Assembly (NCBI GenBank): GCA_001953115.1
Contig: LSSL01006100.1
Coordinates: forward strand, 1-53,933
DNA length: 53,933 bases
Source: Smittium mucronatum
Lineage: Eukaryota > Kickxellomycota > Harpellomycetes > Harpellales > Legeriomycetaceae
Direction of reading: 5' to 3'
A program made the position numbers and the translations under genes. Below are positions 1 to 13,035 of the stretch, piece by piece. The number at the start of each line of letters is the position of its first letter. The stretch's first letter is position 1. The notes under the pieces were generated by a model that was not told the DNA's origin, made no database searches, and saw only the letters and a program-made list of their open reading frames with translations.

Positions 1-113
1 TTCCCTTGTTATTTTTTTGATATCATAATATGGGAATATAAAATCATTTAAGTTATTGAAATATATTCATTTTTGAGCTTTTTTCATCATAAATATTTAA
101 TATTCGTATTTAG

Positions 114-649
114 TTATTTATTTATTGTCTGAATAGGATTATCTATACCAGTTAGACAGGAAAAAAATTTCACTTCAAAACTGTTCCAGTGTAGCTAAAT
201 ATGATACAACGCTAAGTGCATCATCACTAATACCCGTATATATCTGCTCAGTAGAGTTTTGAGGTCATTTATTTCCCCCTCACTCAGCCAATCTACACTT
301 CACCAATCTCTTCATGTACTGATAACGTTAATAGTTTTTACAGTCCATAAGTCAGTAAAAACAGGTGAAAACATTTCCGGGGATTGGCACCGGAACTTAA
401 CGAAATTACAATTAAAAAAGATACAATATCTTCCATAGCTATTTTTCCCATTAATTTTAACTGTGATTCTAATTAATCGCCTAGATTAAGGACTTTAGTA
501 GATATTGATTATGAATTATCTCTGTTTCTATCTTCAGCAGCCTCTCTTCAAACAGTTACTTTCGGGGAAACCCCAATAGGGTAAGTGCCGTAATCAAACG
601 ATTCATGTTCGGGCATAACCATGCTAATAGCAACATTTTAGTAATGCCT
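114..649 (-). pseudogene. Decayed coding region, probable transposon ORF of unknown family
   Basis: Read on the minus strand, this stretch gives protein-like sequence in two frames that join near position 330-340. The first block (649 down to 341, about 100 codons) has only a handful of stops and contains MPEHESFDYGTYPIGVSPK. The second block (about 330 down to 114) contains DWLSEGEINDLKTLLSRYI and WNSFEVKFFSCLTGI. Several stops are TGA or TAA where TGG, CGA or CAA would fit, as expected from C:G to T:A decay. Base composition is clearly less AT-rich than the flanks. I do not recognise the family; a DNA-transposon or retroelement ORF is the likeliest source. It is not a working gene. Confidence 0.4.
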
Positions 650-660
650 CCACTAAATAA

Positions 661-3600
661 ATAATAAAATTAATAAAAAATTTAGGCCAAAATGTAATGA
701 TACCAGCCTACGAAGAATGCTAAATGAAACTAGAATATAACTTAACAAAAGACTTTTAAAATCAAAACCAAAAAATATATAAAATTTTCAATTATAATAA
801 GATTAAACTAATAACTAGAATAACTAATTGATAAAATGGCTAAAAAAATCTACAATTTTGCTAAAACTTTCAGAATATAAAAATTTAGTAACTCTACCTG
901 GTACGAAAATGCGCATCCTAACACTTTATTATGTATATTAACTCAATCAAAAAAAACTACAAGAGAATTATATGGTTCAGAAGTAAAAACTTAAAGTCTT
1001 CTACATAAGATTTTTCGATATTTTCAGCTAAAATTATTATTATTATTATTATTTGTATTTCATAATCTGATAAATTTATTTTCATATATATAGTATGATT
1101 TTAAATTTTGGTAAAATTTCCATAAATAAACCATTTTTAAATTTTCAAAGTTGAAAAACTGTAGTTAAATAATACTCAAAAAATAATAATTACGATACTC
1201 TTTTAATAATAAGTTTTAGAAATATTTTAACAATATTTTTTATAAAATAAATTATTTATAACTGATTTTAGAGAATCTTTTATAATAAATTCATCCTTAA
1301 TAAACCGAGTGCATTATAAACTCATTGTGAATAATTGCATTTAAAAAAAAACATGTTTTAAAAAGAATTTAAAATTTCGCAACCTAAAACTGCTAATTTA
1401 TTTGAGCTAAAATTAATATTTTGACTCCGATTAAATATTAATTATTCTTTAATTCTCACGTGACTAAAAAAAATGTTTATATATTTTAAATTTTGTTTTT
1501 ATGTGAATTTACTAATTTTTTCCTTGTATAAATTGTTTTTATTGATATTAGAAATATATTTTCGAAATTTCTTGAAAATTAAAAAAAAAATCACAATTTA
1601 AATCGAAGTTTTAGCATAAATGGTATTTTATCTCTTCTCTTTTCAATCTAACCATTGATTTTTATTCAGGAAAAGTCGCATTTATGTAAAAATAATATTC
1701 TTAAACATTATAATTAAATGTTAGCATTTTATCTATAGCAAATTTCCATTCATTTTGATTTAAATTTGGTATAAAATAAGTTATTTAAAAAACAATATTT
1801 TTCTTACGTTTCTGCAGCTATTTTTAAATATGCTTTTTTTTTACTTATTAATCTTCTATTATTTTCCAATTCGATATTATTTTTGACATTTCGGAATTTT
1901 TAAATTGTATTAACATTTAACATTTAATTTGATTAACATCATCGATTTATCTTTTTTTAATATATCCATAATTGATTATTAATTAATAATTTAATGATAA
2001 TAATTGATAATTTTAATTATTTAGCTCATTAAATATTTAAAGTATTATTTGACCATTTTGAAAATCAAAAATTTTCTTGTTTCATTTAAATTTTTTTGAT
2101 GCTGTTATTAAGGGTGTTTTTTAGATTAAAATTATTGAAAAAGAACTACTGAGACTGGTGTTAAATGAAATAGCTATTAAATTGATAAAAACAGACCCAA
2201 AAAGCCCCAAAATTATTTTATTCCACTATATCTCCTTAAATTGACTTATCGAATATACTGACAATTTTATTAAGTAAATTTGAACCAGAAATTTTAGTTT
2301 ATTTCAAATAATTTAATTCTATCTTTCCGAAAAAATAATTGAAAAAAACGTGCTTTATATTCTAATTAATTTTTTTTCATGGATTTATGAATTTTTTAAT
2401 TATGCGACAAAAAAATTTCATTATAAAATCAAATAAGGCGAATTTTTATTATATTTTCTATCATGTGTATTTTATTATGAAAATCTAAAATTTGCAAGTT
2501 TTCTAGGTGCTAATATTTCTATAAAAACGGGAAATTTAAACAAATTTTATTTTCCCCGGCCATTTTGGCTGAAATATCAGTAAAATTTAGTAACATATCT
2601 CCTAATAATGATTAATTTTGATTTTACTTATTAATTAATATAAATATTTAGTCCAAAATTGGATTATTAACTCTTCATCACTGACATAAAAAAAGTTGAT
2701 TTTATTAGAAGAATTAGTTTTTTTTACTATAATAATATGTGCTTCTAAAAGTAAATTCAATTCATATAAAATTTTAAACCTGATCTTAATCCTTTTTCTC
2801 AAAGCATATCTTGTGCGTCTCGCAAATATTGTGGGCTTAAATTAACATAAATTTTATTTAATTGTAAAGAAAAGATTTCTGGGATAATTACTTGAAATTT
2901 TTTAGTTTTTTTTCTTGAAAATCAGTAATAGTCAAAATTAAAAAATTTATTTGAAATTTTTTTAAAAAAAATACATAAAATTAGCTCAAATTTTTTTAAA
3001 AAAATGATTTTAGTACCATTATTTAATATTATATTAATAAAAAAAGCTTCTTATAATATTTAATAAGAAAATATACAATATATAATTATCATTTATGCTA
3101 CCAAGGTCATAAAACTCATATCTTTGAGCATTTTTATCTAAAGAAAAATAATTTTTTAATTTCCAAACTAAAGGCTAGTTTTTATTTTTAGAATATTTTT
3201 TAACAAATACTATGGGGAAACGGGCAGAAATAATTGAAGATTTACTTTATTAATTTATTTTTTTAGAAAATTTTCAGATAATTCAATATGATATTTACAA
3301 AAAAAATATTTAATACTACAATTTGAAAATAAGTAAATTTAATTTAAATTATCTAGAAAAATCATAAAAATAAAAAAATTTATTGATGAAATTTTCTTTT
3401 GTTTCTTTTTTGACCAGTGCCTTTTTATTTAAGTAGATAATGATGAAGTCTTGTTTAATCTTTCTTTATTTAATTTTATGTGTAACTTTAAAGAATTAAA
3501 TACGATTTATCCGGGCTTTAAAATTTTTCTACCAGTTAAAAACTTTCTTAATAAAAAAAATGGCTATTTAAGTTATAAAAAATACAAATTTTTTTAAACA

Positions 3601-4309
3601 GAGAAAATTTTGTTTTAAATTTATAATTATATATATATAATCATGTTAATTGAAAATTCATGAAAATTTTATTTAAAATTTTTTATACGGATATGGAATA
3701 TCGAGGATATTATTTTATCTAATGGTAAAGTTTGATAAAAAAACTGTGGGATTTTATGAGATATTTGCTACCAAAAATGACAGAAAAAAAATGAAATTTT
3801 TGTATTTTCTTGGGATTTTGTTGAACTTTCCACTTTTTGGTAGTTTTTTTCCGATTAAGCTGAGAAATTTTTTTTAGCTTTATAGATATAGTATATTTTC
3901 TATTAAGTAGACTTTTTTATTAAATTTTTTTGACCTATTTTATTAAGATTAGTTTTAAAATTCCAAAAAAAATTATTATTGAGTTAAAAAACAGCTTTTT
4001 TTGTTAATTTAAATGAAATTTAATATCATCTTGATATTTAACCTTTTTCGGTATTAAATCCATTCTATTTAAATCAAAAAAATTAATAAAATATACACCT
4101 TTCACATTTTTTTAATTTTAAAAAATAAAATACGATAACTTCAATTCTAAATTACGTATATATATTTTAATAACACAGATATCCTCAAATCCAAAGATTA
4201 CACTTTATTTTGGAATAGAAATTTAGGGCAGCCAGAAAAATGAAACTTTTTAATTAAAATCTAAATATAAAAAATATTTGGAATAATTTTGCAATATTTC
4301 AAGATTTCA
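661..4309. other. AT-rich gene desert
   Basis: Very AT-rich sequence full of homopolymer A and T runs. I see no intact reading frame, RNA gene or clear repeat here except the short (ATT)n run near 1033. Confidence 0.6.
1033..1053. repeat. (ATT)7 microsatellite
   Basis: Seven perfect ATT units. The same motif ends the window at 53907-53933. Confidence 0.85.
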
Positions 4310-5115
4310 AGATTTTTTCGGAATATCATTGATTAATTTCAAAAATAAAATAATATTCAACATTAAAAATTATTAGTAAAAATATTCTAATAAAATAAAA
4401 ATTACCTTATAATTATTAAATAAAATTATTTTAAATATCCATTCCATTAAACTATGTTTTTTATATTAAAAATAATAAATCAATTTAACTTATTTTATAT
4501 TTGGCGTATCCATTATAATTCAAATATTCACCTCATTATTCCTCGTTTAAATCGTGATTTTTCTTTAATTTTTTTATTAAGATGAAATACCCTGATATTT
4601 AAAATATTCCATAGAAGACAAAAAATTTACACGCGAAAACTATTAGAAGGATTTTTTTGGAATAATAATCCCCTATTCCCATTAATTAGCCACGTTAATA
4701 ATTATTAGAATAACAACTTTTTAAATAAAAAAACTACACCAAATAAATTTATGTTGAGACTAAGATAAAATAATTTAAACCTATATAAATATTAATTCAA
4801 ATTATTTATATTAGTGAAAAAAAAATTATAAAATCCTAATTAAATCAAGTAATTGGTGCAAAAAAAAATGATATCCTAGTAGCATGAAGAATTTGGCTTG
4901 GTAATAACTGGTCTAAATCAAAAACCAAGATACCAAAAAAACTTATAACTTAAATAATAAATATCAGAAAATGATACTATTTAAAACGTATTTTCCCAAT
5001 TAAGTTGAATATATGCCTAGCGATAACAGATCATGGGAAAATAAAACAAAATTTTAATTAGATGATTTTGAAATATTTTACTAAAAATAAAAATAATAAT
5101 ATTTTAAATAGGTGG
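4310..5115 (+). repeat. Diverged ~0.8 kb repeat, copy A of an inverted pair
   Basis: The reverse complement of 14935-15755 aligns along this whole stretch. Shared landmarks include an element with ATTAGCCACGTTAATAATTA near 4685 and one with ATATGCCTAGYGATAACA near 5013. By eye, identity is high (roughly 85-90 percent in the core). Most differences are transitions in both directions, as if both copies decayed separately from a less AT-rich ancestor. Alignment fades near 4310 and near 5115. No terminal repeats or coding frame were recognised, so the element class is unknown. Confidence 0.75.
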
Positions 5116-8100
5116 GGAAAATATTTATTTTATATTTTGATATCAAATTAAATTTATAATTACTAAACTGATAAGATCCTAAAAAAACTACAAAAAACAA
5201 TCAATAAGGACTTATTCATTCATTTAAGTTTCGATTACGAAATTCTCACAACATAAATAATATTGTTAATTATATTATAATTTATTGATATTAAAATTTA
5301 TTATCTATATCAATATATTTTTTTTTGATAAAGTAAATAAAGTGGACAGTCGTTAAACTAAGGTCCAAAGGTTACTGAAGTTATGTAAAAAACTTTATAT
5401 ATCCATCAGAAATAAACTTTCCTAAGATAAATTATTCTTATTTTTATAAATAAGTATTGAAAAAAAAAACAGTTGATAAAATCGATATTAGGCTTAATTA
5501 CAAGGCTTAAATGTCTAAAATTTTATACCGAAAGGGGCGAATTTGTAATTTTTCAACAAAAAAATTTAAAATAAAAAATTTGCGCAATTTTATTGTCACA
5601 TTATCTATTCCTATATAATTACTAAATTTATTAAATTATCCAAACCAGGAATTATTTAGTGTTAATTTCATCCAAAATACCAAAATACGTATAAATTTTC
5701 ATGTGATTTGTGTTTTTTGCATCCTTAAATATAGAATAGATTCCCTCAGGAATATATTAAGTTTAAACCTTCGAATTATAAAAAAATTGTAAAAAATGAC
5801 ATTTTTACGAGTAAATATTTTTTCTCTTTCTTTATCGGCGATGGTATAAAAAGTCATCTTATATATTTGGAACAATTATTTCATTATTAAAACCAGAAAA
5901 ATAAAAAATTTCATTTAGATTTATATATCACAGCAAAATTTCGTCGAAAACGAAAAAATCCAAGTGGTGAGGCAAAATATTTTAATATGCGAATGTTTTA
6001 ATAAAAATTATATATTTGATATAAAAAATTTATTTTGAAAGATTTGGTAATATAAATTATTAAAAAATTATAAATTGAAGTGGTTAAATTTCCCCCATTT
6101 TAGATAATTTCATTTTTAAATTCCATTTGATAATGGGAAATTGGGTAAAAAAATTGACAAAAAAATTCATATTTTATTTATAAGTAATGATAAACTAAAA
6201 AATTGTGGTGAATATTTTTAGGGTTACTGTTAAAATTTGGGTATCGTATCTAAAATTTTTATAAAAAATCAAGAGATAATACAGAATTATTCTTTAATGA
6301 AATTAGTAGAGATATACAGTTTGGAAAAAATTTATTTGGATTAAAGATAAAAACCATATCTAAAAGAATGAAAAATTATTTACAGTAGCATAATAATTGC
6401 TACATTGTTTAAAGATTTTTTTTTTAAAAAAAAAAAAAACTGAGCCATGGATTATATATCCAAAGTTTAAAATATTATATCTAATTTTTTTAAAAAGATA
6501 ACATCCTATTAGATACTAATCATTTTCTTTCCTTAAATCTTACATTAAAATCAATTCTTATAAATATTCTAGAATGGGAAAAAATTGTCATTTTTTTATG
6601 CTATTATTCAACTTTTTCAACCTCAAGATAAATTCTAACGCTTCAAGAGACTCTTATGACAATAAAAAAGCGTGTAGAATTTACAAAATAAATAGTTAAT
6701 CTATGATTGAAATAGGAAAAATAATAATTAATTATGAATTTAAAATATTATAAACCCACTTAATTTCAAGAATAAAATATCAAAAACTTTATTTTAAAAA
6801 CAATAAGGCTCATCTTAAATGAGAAAAATAGATAGAAATCAAAGAATTTTTATTATTTAAATAAAACTATTTTTAGTTTACAATATCTTTTTAATTGGAA
6901 AAATATCTAAATTTTTTTGATTTTTTTTTAAAAAGATTTTGAATTCCATAATTGTTATTTTATTTTTACATATGAAATTAAAAAATAAAAAATATAGAAA
7001 GCCATTTAAATTTTATCCTCAAAAAACTTAATTTTTTACAAACTGATTAGATCAGCCTTTAAGTATCTCGGAAAACGCAAAATATATCTAGAGATGAAAA
7101 TAAAAAAATGAATTTAGATATGAAATAAATATTTATTATTACTTTTTTGATTGGTATATTTGAATAAAAAGAGGAAGAAAATAATAAAGCATCATTTCTA
7201 ATCGATATTTTAGTTAATTAATGATAAAATATTAATAATTTAGGTTCACTGCCCATATAAACATCTCCCTATTTAAATTGCTTAATTTTATTTTTATATA
7301 TGATATTAAAAAAGAAATTATACCATTTATATTAGGTAAAAAAAATAAGGTTCAAGGTAAGCTTTTCATAATTAAATATTGAATAATTTATGGATAAAAT
7401 TGTGTATTTTTTAATATATTGTAATTCATGTAAATTTTTAAAGTTTTTGGCTGACTCTTAGACTTGACTAAAAATCAAAAAACATTTCTTTCAATATAAA
7501 TAAAATTCTATCAACGTAAACCAACACAAAGGGGGTATTAAAGAAATTAAATATAAAGTTATAATTTATCTTTATGGCTTAATTTTTTCAGTTTCTAAAC
7601 ATTGATTTTATAGAAGGATTTTTGGATTAAAATATTTCCAGTTCTTTATAATTTTCTTAATTTTCTACGAATGAAAATAGTGTATTTTATTAAATTGGAA
7701 TGCGATTCAAATATAGTAAAAAATCTAAACGCAAAAAAAATTGAATAAAATCATTTTTTAAATTTTATTTTCTTGAGATAAAAATTATAAAAAAACTCCA
7801 AATTTTGCTTTAATTTTAAATTTTTTTTATCTCAATTTGAAAATAAGTAGAAATAAATAAAAGCTGATATTTTAATTCTATCTCCGATTTTTCCCAACAC
7901 CATATTTTCTAAATCTATTTTTACTCCAATAATGTTAATTTTGATTAAATCTTTCTTAAGATTTTTTAATAGATATGATCATTTGTTTGATGGCCCATTA
8001 AAAATTGTATTAAATTTTCTCTAAGTTTCATATATGAAATAAAAATATAATTTATACTGATATAGCATCAAGTTTAAACTCTCCAACCAGTTTTAATCTT

Positions 8101-9570
8101 TATCTTCTTAAAATAAATCTCACTCAAATAAACTAAATATCCTTTTCACTTTCAAAAAAGAGTTTTCTTTGCATTTTTTATCACTAATAAATGAGAATAT
8201 CGCTTAAAAAAATAATTGGTATTTTTTATTGGATGAGACCAAAACTATTCGATTTATTCGAAGAATCTAGTGATTATTTTTTAAGTTATTGGATATTTGA
8301 AATATCAGCTTTTTATTAACTTATAAATCTTTCTCATCTTTTAAAATTCGAAAAATAGATTTTTAATCTTATTGTTAAAACTATTTCTTAATTATTTTGA
8401 AGATTTAAAGATATATATAAATAACTAAAAAAAATGATATTTTTGGTGAGTATCGTTCTGTTGGTTGTACGAAAGTTCTATAAATGTATAAATTCTTCAA
8501 ATAATTTATTTTTAGTTAATCAATTAAAACGTTTATATTTTTTATTTTTTTGCTTCGATTTAAGACACATATTAAAAGCTTCATTTCAGAGCTATGAGTT
8601 ATAATTAATTATTTTCAGCTTTCAAAATAAAAATAAGTAAATTTTCAAGAACAAAATGAGGTTTAATGATTAATTTTTTTAATAAGTATATATATAAATT
8701 ATAGAGAAGACGACAAGATATACGAATTATACTTGTGAAAATAAATCGAGGACTAATTTTATAAATAATTTTTTTAATTTATTCGTTAATTTTTATTTGT
8801 AATTATAAAATAATTTCATTTTCTCTTTATATTCGCTATAAAATATCAGTATACGAGCATTATAAACTTATTGATATATCTAGTGGAAATATTTGCAGCG
8901 AAAAATGTGGTGCCTGACCCAATCGCGATTCCCCTCTCTTTATTTATTTTTTTGCTTATTTTGAATGATTTTTTTTATATCTTAATATTTTTATTTTTAT
9001 AATTATAGTTCAAATATATAAATTGGTATATTCTTACGTAGTGAGACTGCAGGTTTTTTTTTTAATTTTAGCTTTTTGATTTTTTTTATTTTGTTCCAAA
9101 TAATATCATACATGAAAAATGATTTATTCTTTAAGAATAAATAAATTTTTTGACGCTTAAAGCTCCTAAATGAAGCTTTTTACGAAAAAAAAATGAATTT
9201 TTAATTAGTAATTTTAAACCTCATTTCCAATAAAGATATAGTAAAAAGTATTTTCTTAATTTTATTTAAACTTAATAAGGTAAAACTCTCCTATTTTATC
9301 ATAATACACTCTAAAAATAAATCATTTATCAAGGAAAACAAAACTTATAATTTCAATTTATTCAAAAATTATAAATCTACTGTATTTATATTCATTTCAA
9401 GTGAAATATTTAGAAAATTTAGTCTATGATGAATTTTTAGACTTCCATTTTACATCTTTTCCAATACTTGAAATAATATTTCTAAAATTTTCAATAATCT
9501 TTTTTTCTATTGAACATATTTTGTTTTTATCATCAATTTGAATCTTTCAAGAAGATTTCCCGTGTTTAGA
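5116..9570. other. AT-rich gene desert
   Basis: No supportable gene, RNA or repeat seen beyond A/T homopolymers. Short open frames are at the level expected by chance. Confidence 0.55.
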
Positions 9571-9576
9571 GAGAAG

Positions 9577-9599
9577 TGCTGGTATCTCATATACCAGCA
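9577..9599. other. Perfect 9-bp hairpin
   Basis: TGCTGGTAT (9577-9585) and its exact complement ATACCAGCA (9591-9599) flank a 5-nt loop. The stem is unusually GC-containing for this region. There is no U-tract or adjacent gene to suggest a function. Confidence 0.6.
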
Positions 9600-9843
9600 T
9601 CCATTATATTAATATATTTTTTAATTTACTCAAACATTTTTTTAAATCTAGTAATTTTCTATATTTTTTCATAAAAATACACCAAGGTAGTTCAAAAATA
9701 TCTTCATAAAACTAATTTAAATGAAAAAAACTTCTTTTTTAATATAATTTAGGATATTTTTTTTAGTAAACCTTAAGAAATAGCTTATTATTCTACAAGT
9801 GTGATCCCACAAGTTATTTATTTTGATAAACAGATTAAAAATA

Positions 9844-10023
9844 TTAAATCTGGCTATATTTGAGCTCCAAGTCAGATTAATATTTGATTCACAAAAAATC
9901 AATCCATTTTTTAAATGCATCTCTCTTTTTATTTAAAATGTACATGATTGCAGATGATTTATCTTATTTTATGTTAACCAAAACTAAAGATAAAAAGTTC
10001 TTGAGTGTGTCTAAAGCTTCCAC
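9844..10023 (-). pseudogene. Relic resembling Ty1/copia integrase
   Basis: The minus strand reads about 60 codons with only four in-frame stops in very AT-rich DNA. It includes VEALDTLKNFLSLVLVNIK and, after one stop, DKSSAIMYILNKKRDAFKKW. The pattern D-x-S-x(4)-Y-x-L-x-x-K-x-x-A-F-x-x-W resembles the stretch around the second catalytic Asp of Ty1/copia integrases, where a DDYSR segment is followed by a K-rich DAF block. This is an eye comparison to a family pattern. The flanking GAG-pre-integrase zinc finger and reverse transcriptase were not found, so this is at best a fragment. Confidence 0.35.
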
Positions 10024-10885
10024 GAAAAAAACATGACATCCAAATTTTGTTATTTTTTATTTTATGTAATAAGAACGTTCTTAAAATAATTTAATTCTAC
10101 TAAAATATTTTTTTAATTTTGTTAATTTCTAAATAAATTCGGATCTGTATCATAATGAAAAATATAGTGTCTATCTTGATAAAAAAAATTCATTCATTCT
10201 CGTGAAATTCATTCAGTTCACCTAAAATAATAGAAATTTTTCTATTATTTTTGCTTTTTTATATTTCAGATACCCATATATATATATAGCTCAATTAAAA
10301 AAATTTGCCCTTAAAATTTCTTTAACTTGAAAATGCTTTTCCGAAACTTTTTCACATAATTTCGCTAAACTTTTTGATGATTTTTGAGGGTTTTTTCCAT
10401 TTTCACATTTATCCAAATTTTTATATTAAAATTATGATCTAAAATTGGCTGAATAATAGTATTTTTTCTAATTTAATTATTGCAATAAAATTTTAATAAT
10501 TCTTTGTATGGAATAATATATATAACAGAACGATTTTTCATTATGAATTTTCTTTTTATCTCTTCACTGCCACAAAACTTACAGTTGGTTTTCTCCAGGT
10601 AATCATTTTTCTAACGGAATAATATATATATATATTTATCCATTGTATTTTAAGATATGTATTCAATAAAAAGAAAGGCTTTATATACATTTCACGGAAT
10701 TTCCTTATTGAATAGCAAAAAAATATGTTAGGATTAAGATATGGAAAATTTTATCCCGACAGATATATTTAATATTAAATTTAAAACCCGATATTATGCT
10801 ATAATGAGCAAAAATAAAATCTAAGTTAAACTATCTCCAATAAGAAAAACAATGGAAAATAATCATATTATTAAATAAATATCTA

Positions 10886-11215
10886 GGCCATGAGGAAATT
10901 CTGAAAAGATTATTTCGGAAATTAATTCGAATTTTCGGTTATGACTTTGGTATTTGAGTTTGTTCGTATACAATTTTAGAGTCAAGGATAAGCCGAAAAT
11001 AGTAAAAAGCTGATACTCTCATATTGAAATTAAATTGCGTTAGCCCTATGTTTAAGATATGAAACATAACTCATGCACCGATAAGGTATAAAGGATATCA
11101 AATTTCCCTATTTTTGAAATTTAAGCTTTTAAGGTTCAGTTTTTTAAATCTTTTTTTCATTAATCTGCATTTTAAACATTACAATAGCTTGTTTCTTAAA
11201 TTTTTATATAAATAA
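10886..11215 (+). pseudogene. Decayed coding region, unknown family
   Basis: The plus strand holds 110 codons in one frame with only four internal stops, far fewer than random DNA of this composition would give. Segments such as GHEEILKRLFRKLIRIFGYD and NITHAPIRYKGYQISLF look protein-like. The K-x-x-R-x-F-G-x-D-F-G stretch vaguely recalls the region after the catalytic core of LINE-type reverse transcriptases, but I cannot support that. Not functional. Confidence 0.35.
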
Positions 11216-11734
11216 TTTTTAAACGGAATCAAATTTCGAAATACCTATATTTAAGAAGTTATTTATTTATTTGTGCATATGGAAACCGGAATTATGAAAA
11301 AAATATAACATTTTCCCAAGATTTCAAGTGTCATCTACTCTATTTTTTCAAAAATCATTCAAATTTCTCTACATTTTCAGGATTGAGGTTTGGGGGAAAA
11401 ATTTTTTTGCAATAAGTTTTAAAAAAAGAGAAGAGTAATAATACGGATAAACTAATCGAAAATCTTAAATATCAAAATTTTATTAAATCTAGTTTATAAA
11501 TTAAAAAACACTTATTAGATAAATGGGGGGGAAAAATTAAGAGGCAAGTCTTAAATCAGTTTTAATAGGTTAACTGCGATTATTGTGGTATTATAGTTAT
11601 ATTTTAGATTTATAACACTCTGAATACCTCATTAAACAAAAAACATGACATTCTTTGAAATTAAAAAAAACAGAGTATCATAATTTCAAAAAAAAATTAA
11701 TTATACCTCGCTGAGTTAAAAATATCCACATAAA

Positions 11735-11855
11735 AATTTAGGCAATCGTATAAAAAATCAAAACCCATATACATATCCCACCTTCAAGCCAATAGAAACT
11801 TCAAAAAAACTACCTATCCATATAAAAATTATTTCATTACTATTTTATTGGTTAT
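11735..11855 (+). repeat. Short dispersed inverted repeat, copy 1
   Basis: This stretch matches 12890-13035 in inverted orientation. The shared core contains CTTCAAGCCAATAGAAAC here and TTTCTATTGGCTTGAAGG there, next to a TATCCATATRAAAAT block. The two arms are about 1.1 kb apart. They could be ends of one decayed element or two copies of a small repeat. Confidence 0.6.
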
Positions 11856-12889
11856 TTTTTGGTCGATATTTAATTTTACACTTTTTATCCAAGTATTTCC
11901 GAAGCAGAATAAACTAAATGATATCACTTTTTAAAATTTTAACTATATTTATAATTATAGTATCCTGAATATAAATACATTTAATATTGACTCAGTCAAC
12001 TTTTTCTGAGTTTAAAAATCCGAATAAGAATCAAAAAAATTAAAGACATGTATTGAATAAAAAACTTATTTTATCCATCTTTTAGACTTGAAGAAATCAT
12101 TAAGGCTGGGCTTTGGATTAGAGAATTGATTTGTTTATTGAAAAAATTCCACTTAATCGTAAATATATCTACCATGTAATTGCTATAAACTATATTCATA
12201 ATTATCGAAGACCTTAAGTATATTTATTTAGAGATGCACAAAAAAAATGATGATTATAAAAAATGAGTTTTGAAACGATTCAAAAATATGATTTTTTTTA
12301 AATACTTTCACTTTGCCTTATACCACTTTTATTTTTACTATCAGTATTAAGTAAGTTTCATGAATAATATATATATATATATTAAATGGATTATTAGAGA
12401 GAAAATAAGAAATTTCGATTGAATACTGTTCGATTTGGTTTTTATTTTGTGAGTTAACAACTACACCTAATATTAAATCATCAGAACTGATAAACTAAAT
12501 AAAGCATCTCTTGTAAAATAAATTAATAAGGATTTTCTAATGATTATTATACTTCTTAATTTTTTTAAAACTCAAATAACGCATTGAAAAAAAATATATT
12601 TTAATTTTAATTTCTGGTTTTTTTTAAATGCCATAGGTATTTTTAGTGTGTTTACAAAGTTAATCTTATAAAAATACTAGATTCTTATTTATTAAATTTA
12701 TTTTCATGATATATTTCCATCTTTTTTAACTTCTTAATATGAAATATGATTAATTTACCTCTTAATATGATACTAATAATGTTTTTAGCTTATTTAAAAA
12801 TAAAATATACATTTTTTGGCATCCTTATAAAATTTAAGCTTCGATACAGAGTCCACAGCTTCCTAATCTGGAAAACACCTTGTACTGAT

Positions 12890-13035
12890 TAAAATAGCCA
12901 ATAATTTTTAAATAAAATAATTTTCATATGGATAGGCATTTTTTGGCGTTTCTATTGGCTTGAAGGTTGAATTTGTAAATTTTTATAGATTTTTTACAAG
13001 ATTGAATTACTTTGTATATGGTTGCCTAATTTTGT
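12890..13035 (-). repeat. Short dispersed inverted repeat, copy 2
   Basis: Partner of 11735-11855 (see there). The match includes CATATGGATAGGC, TTTCTATTGGCTTGAAGG and a GGTTGCCTAATTTT segment aligned to GATTGCCTAAATTT on the reverse complement of copy 1. Confidence 0.6.

Noticed and set aside
541..660. rRNA or group I intron core (GC-containing, fold-back segments such as GGGGAAACCCC)
   Set aside because: No recognisable rRNA or intron core; the minus strand reads as protein through this segment.
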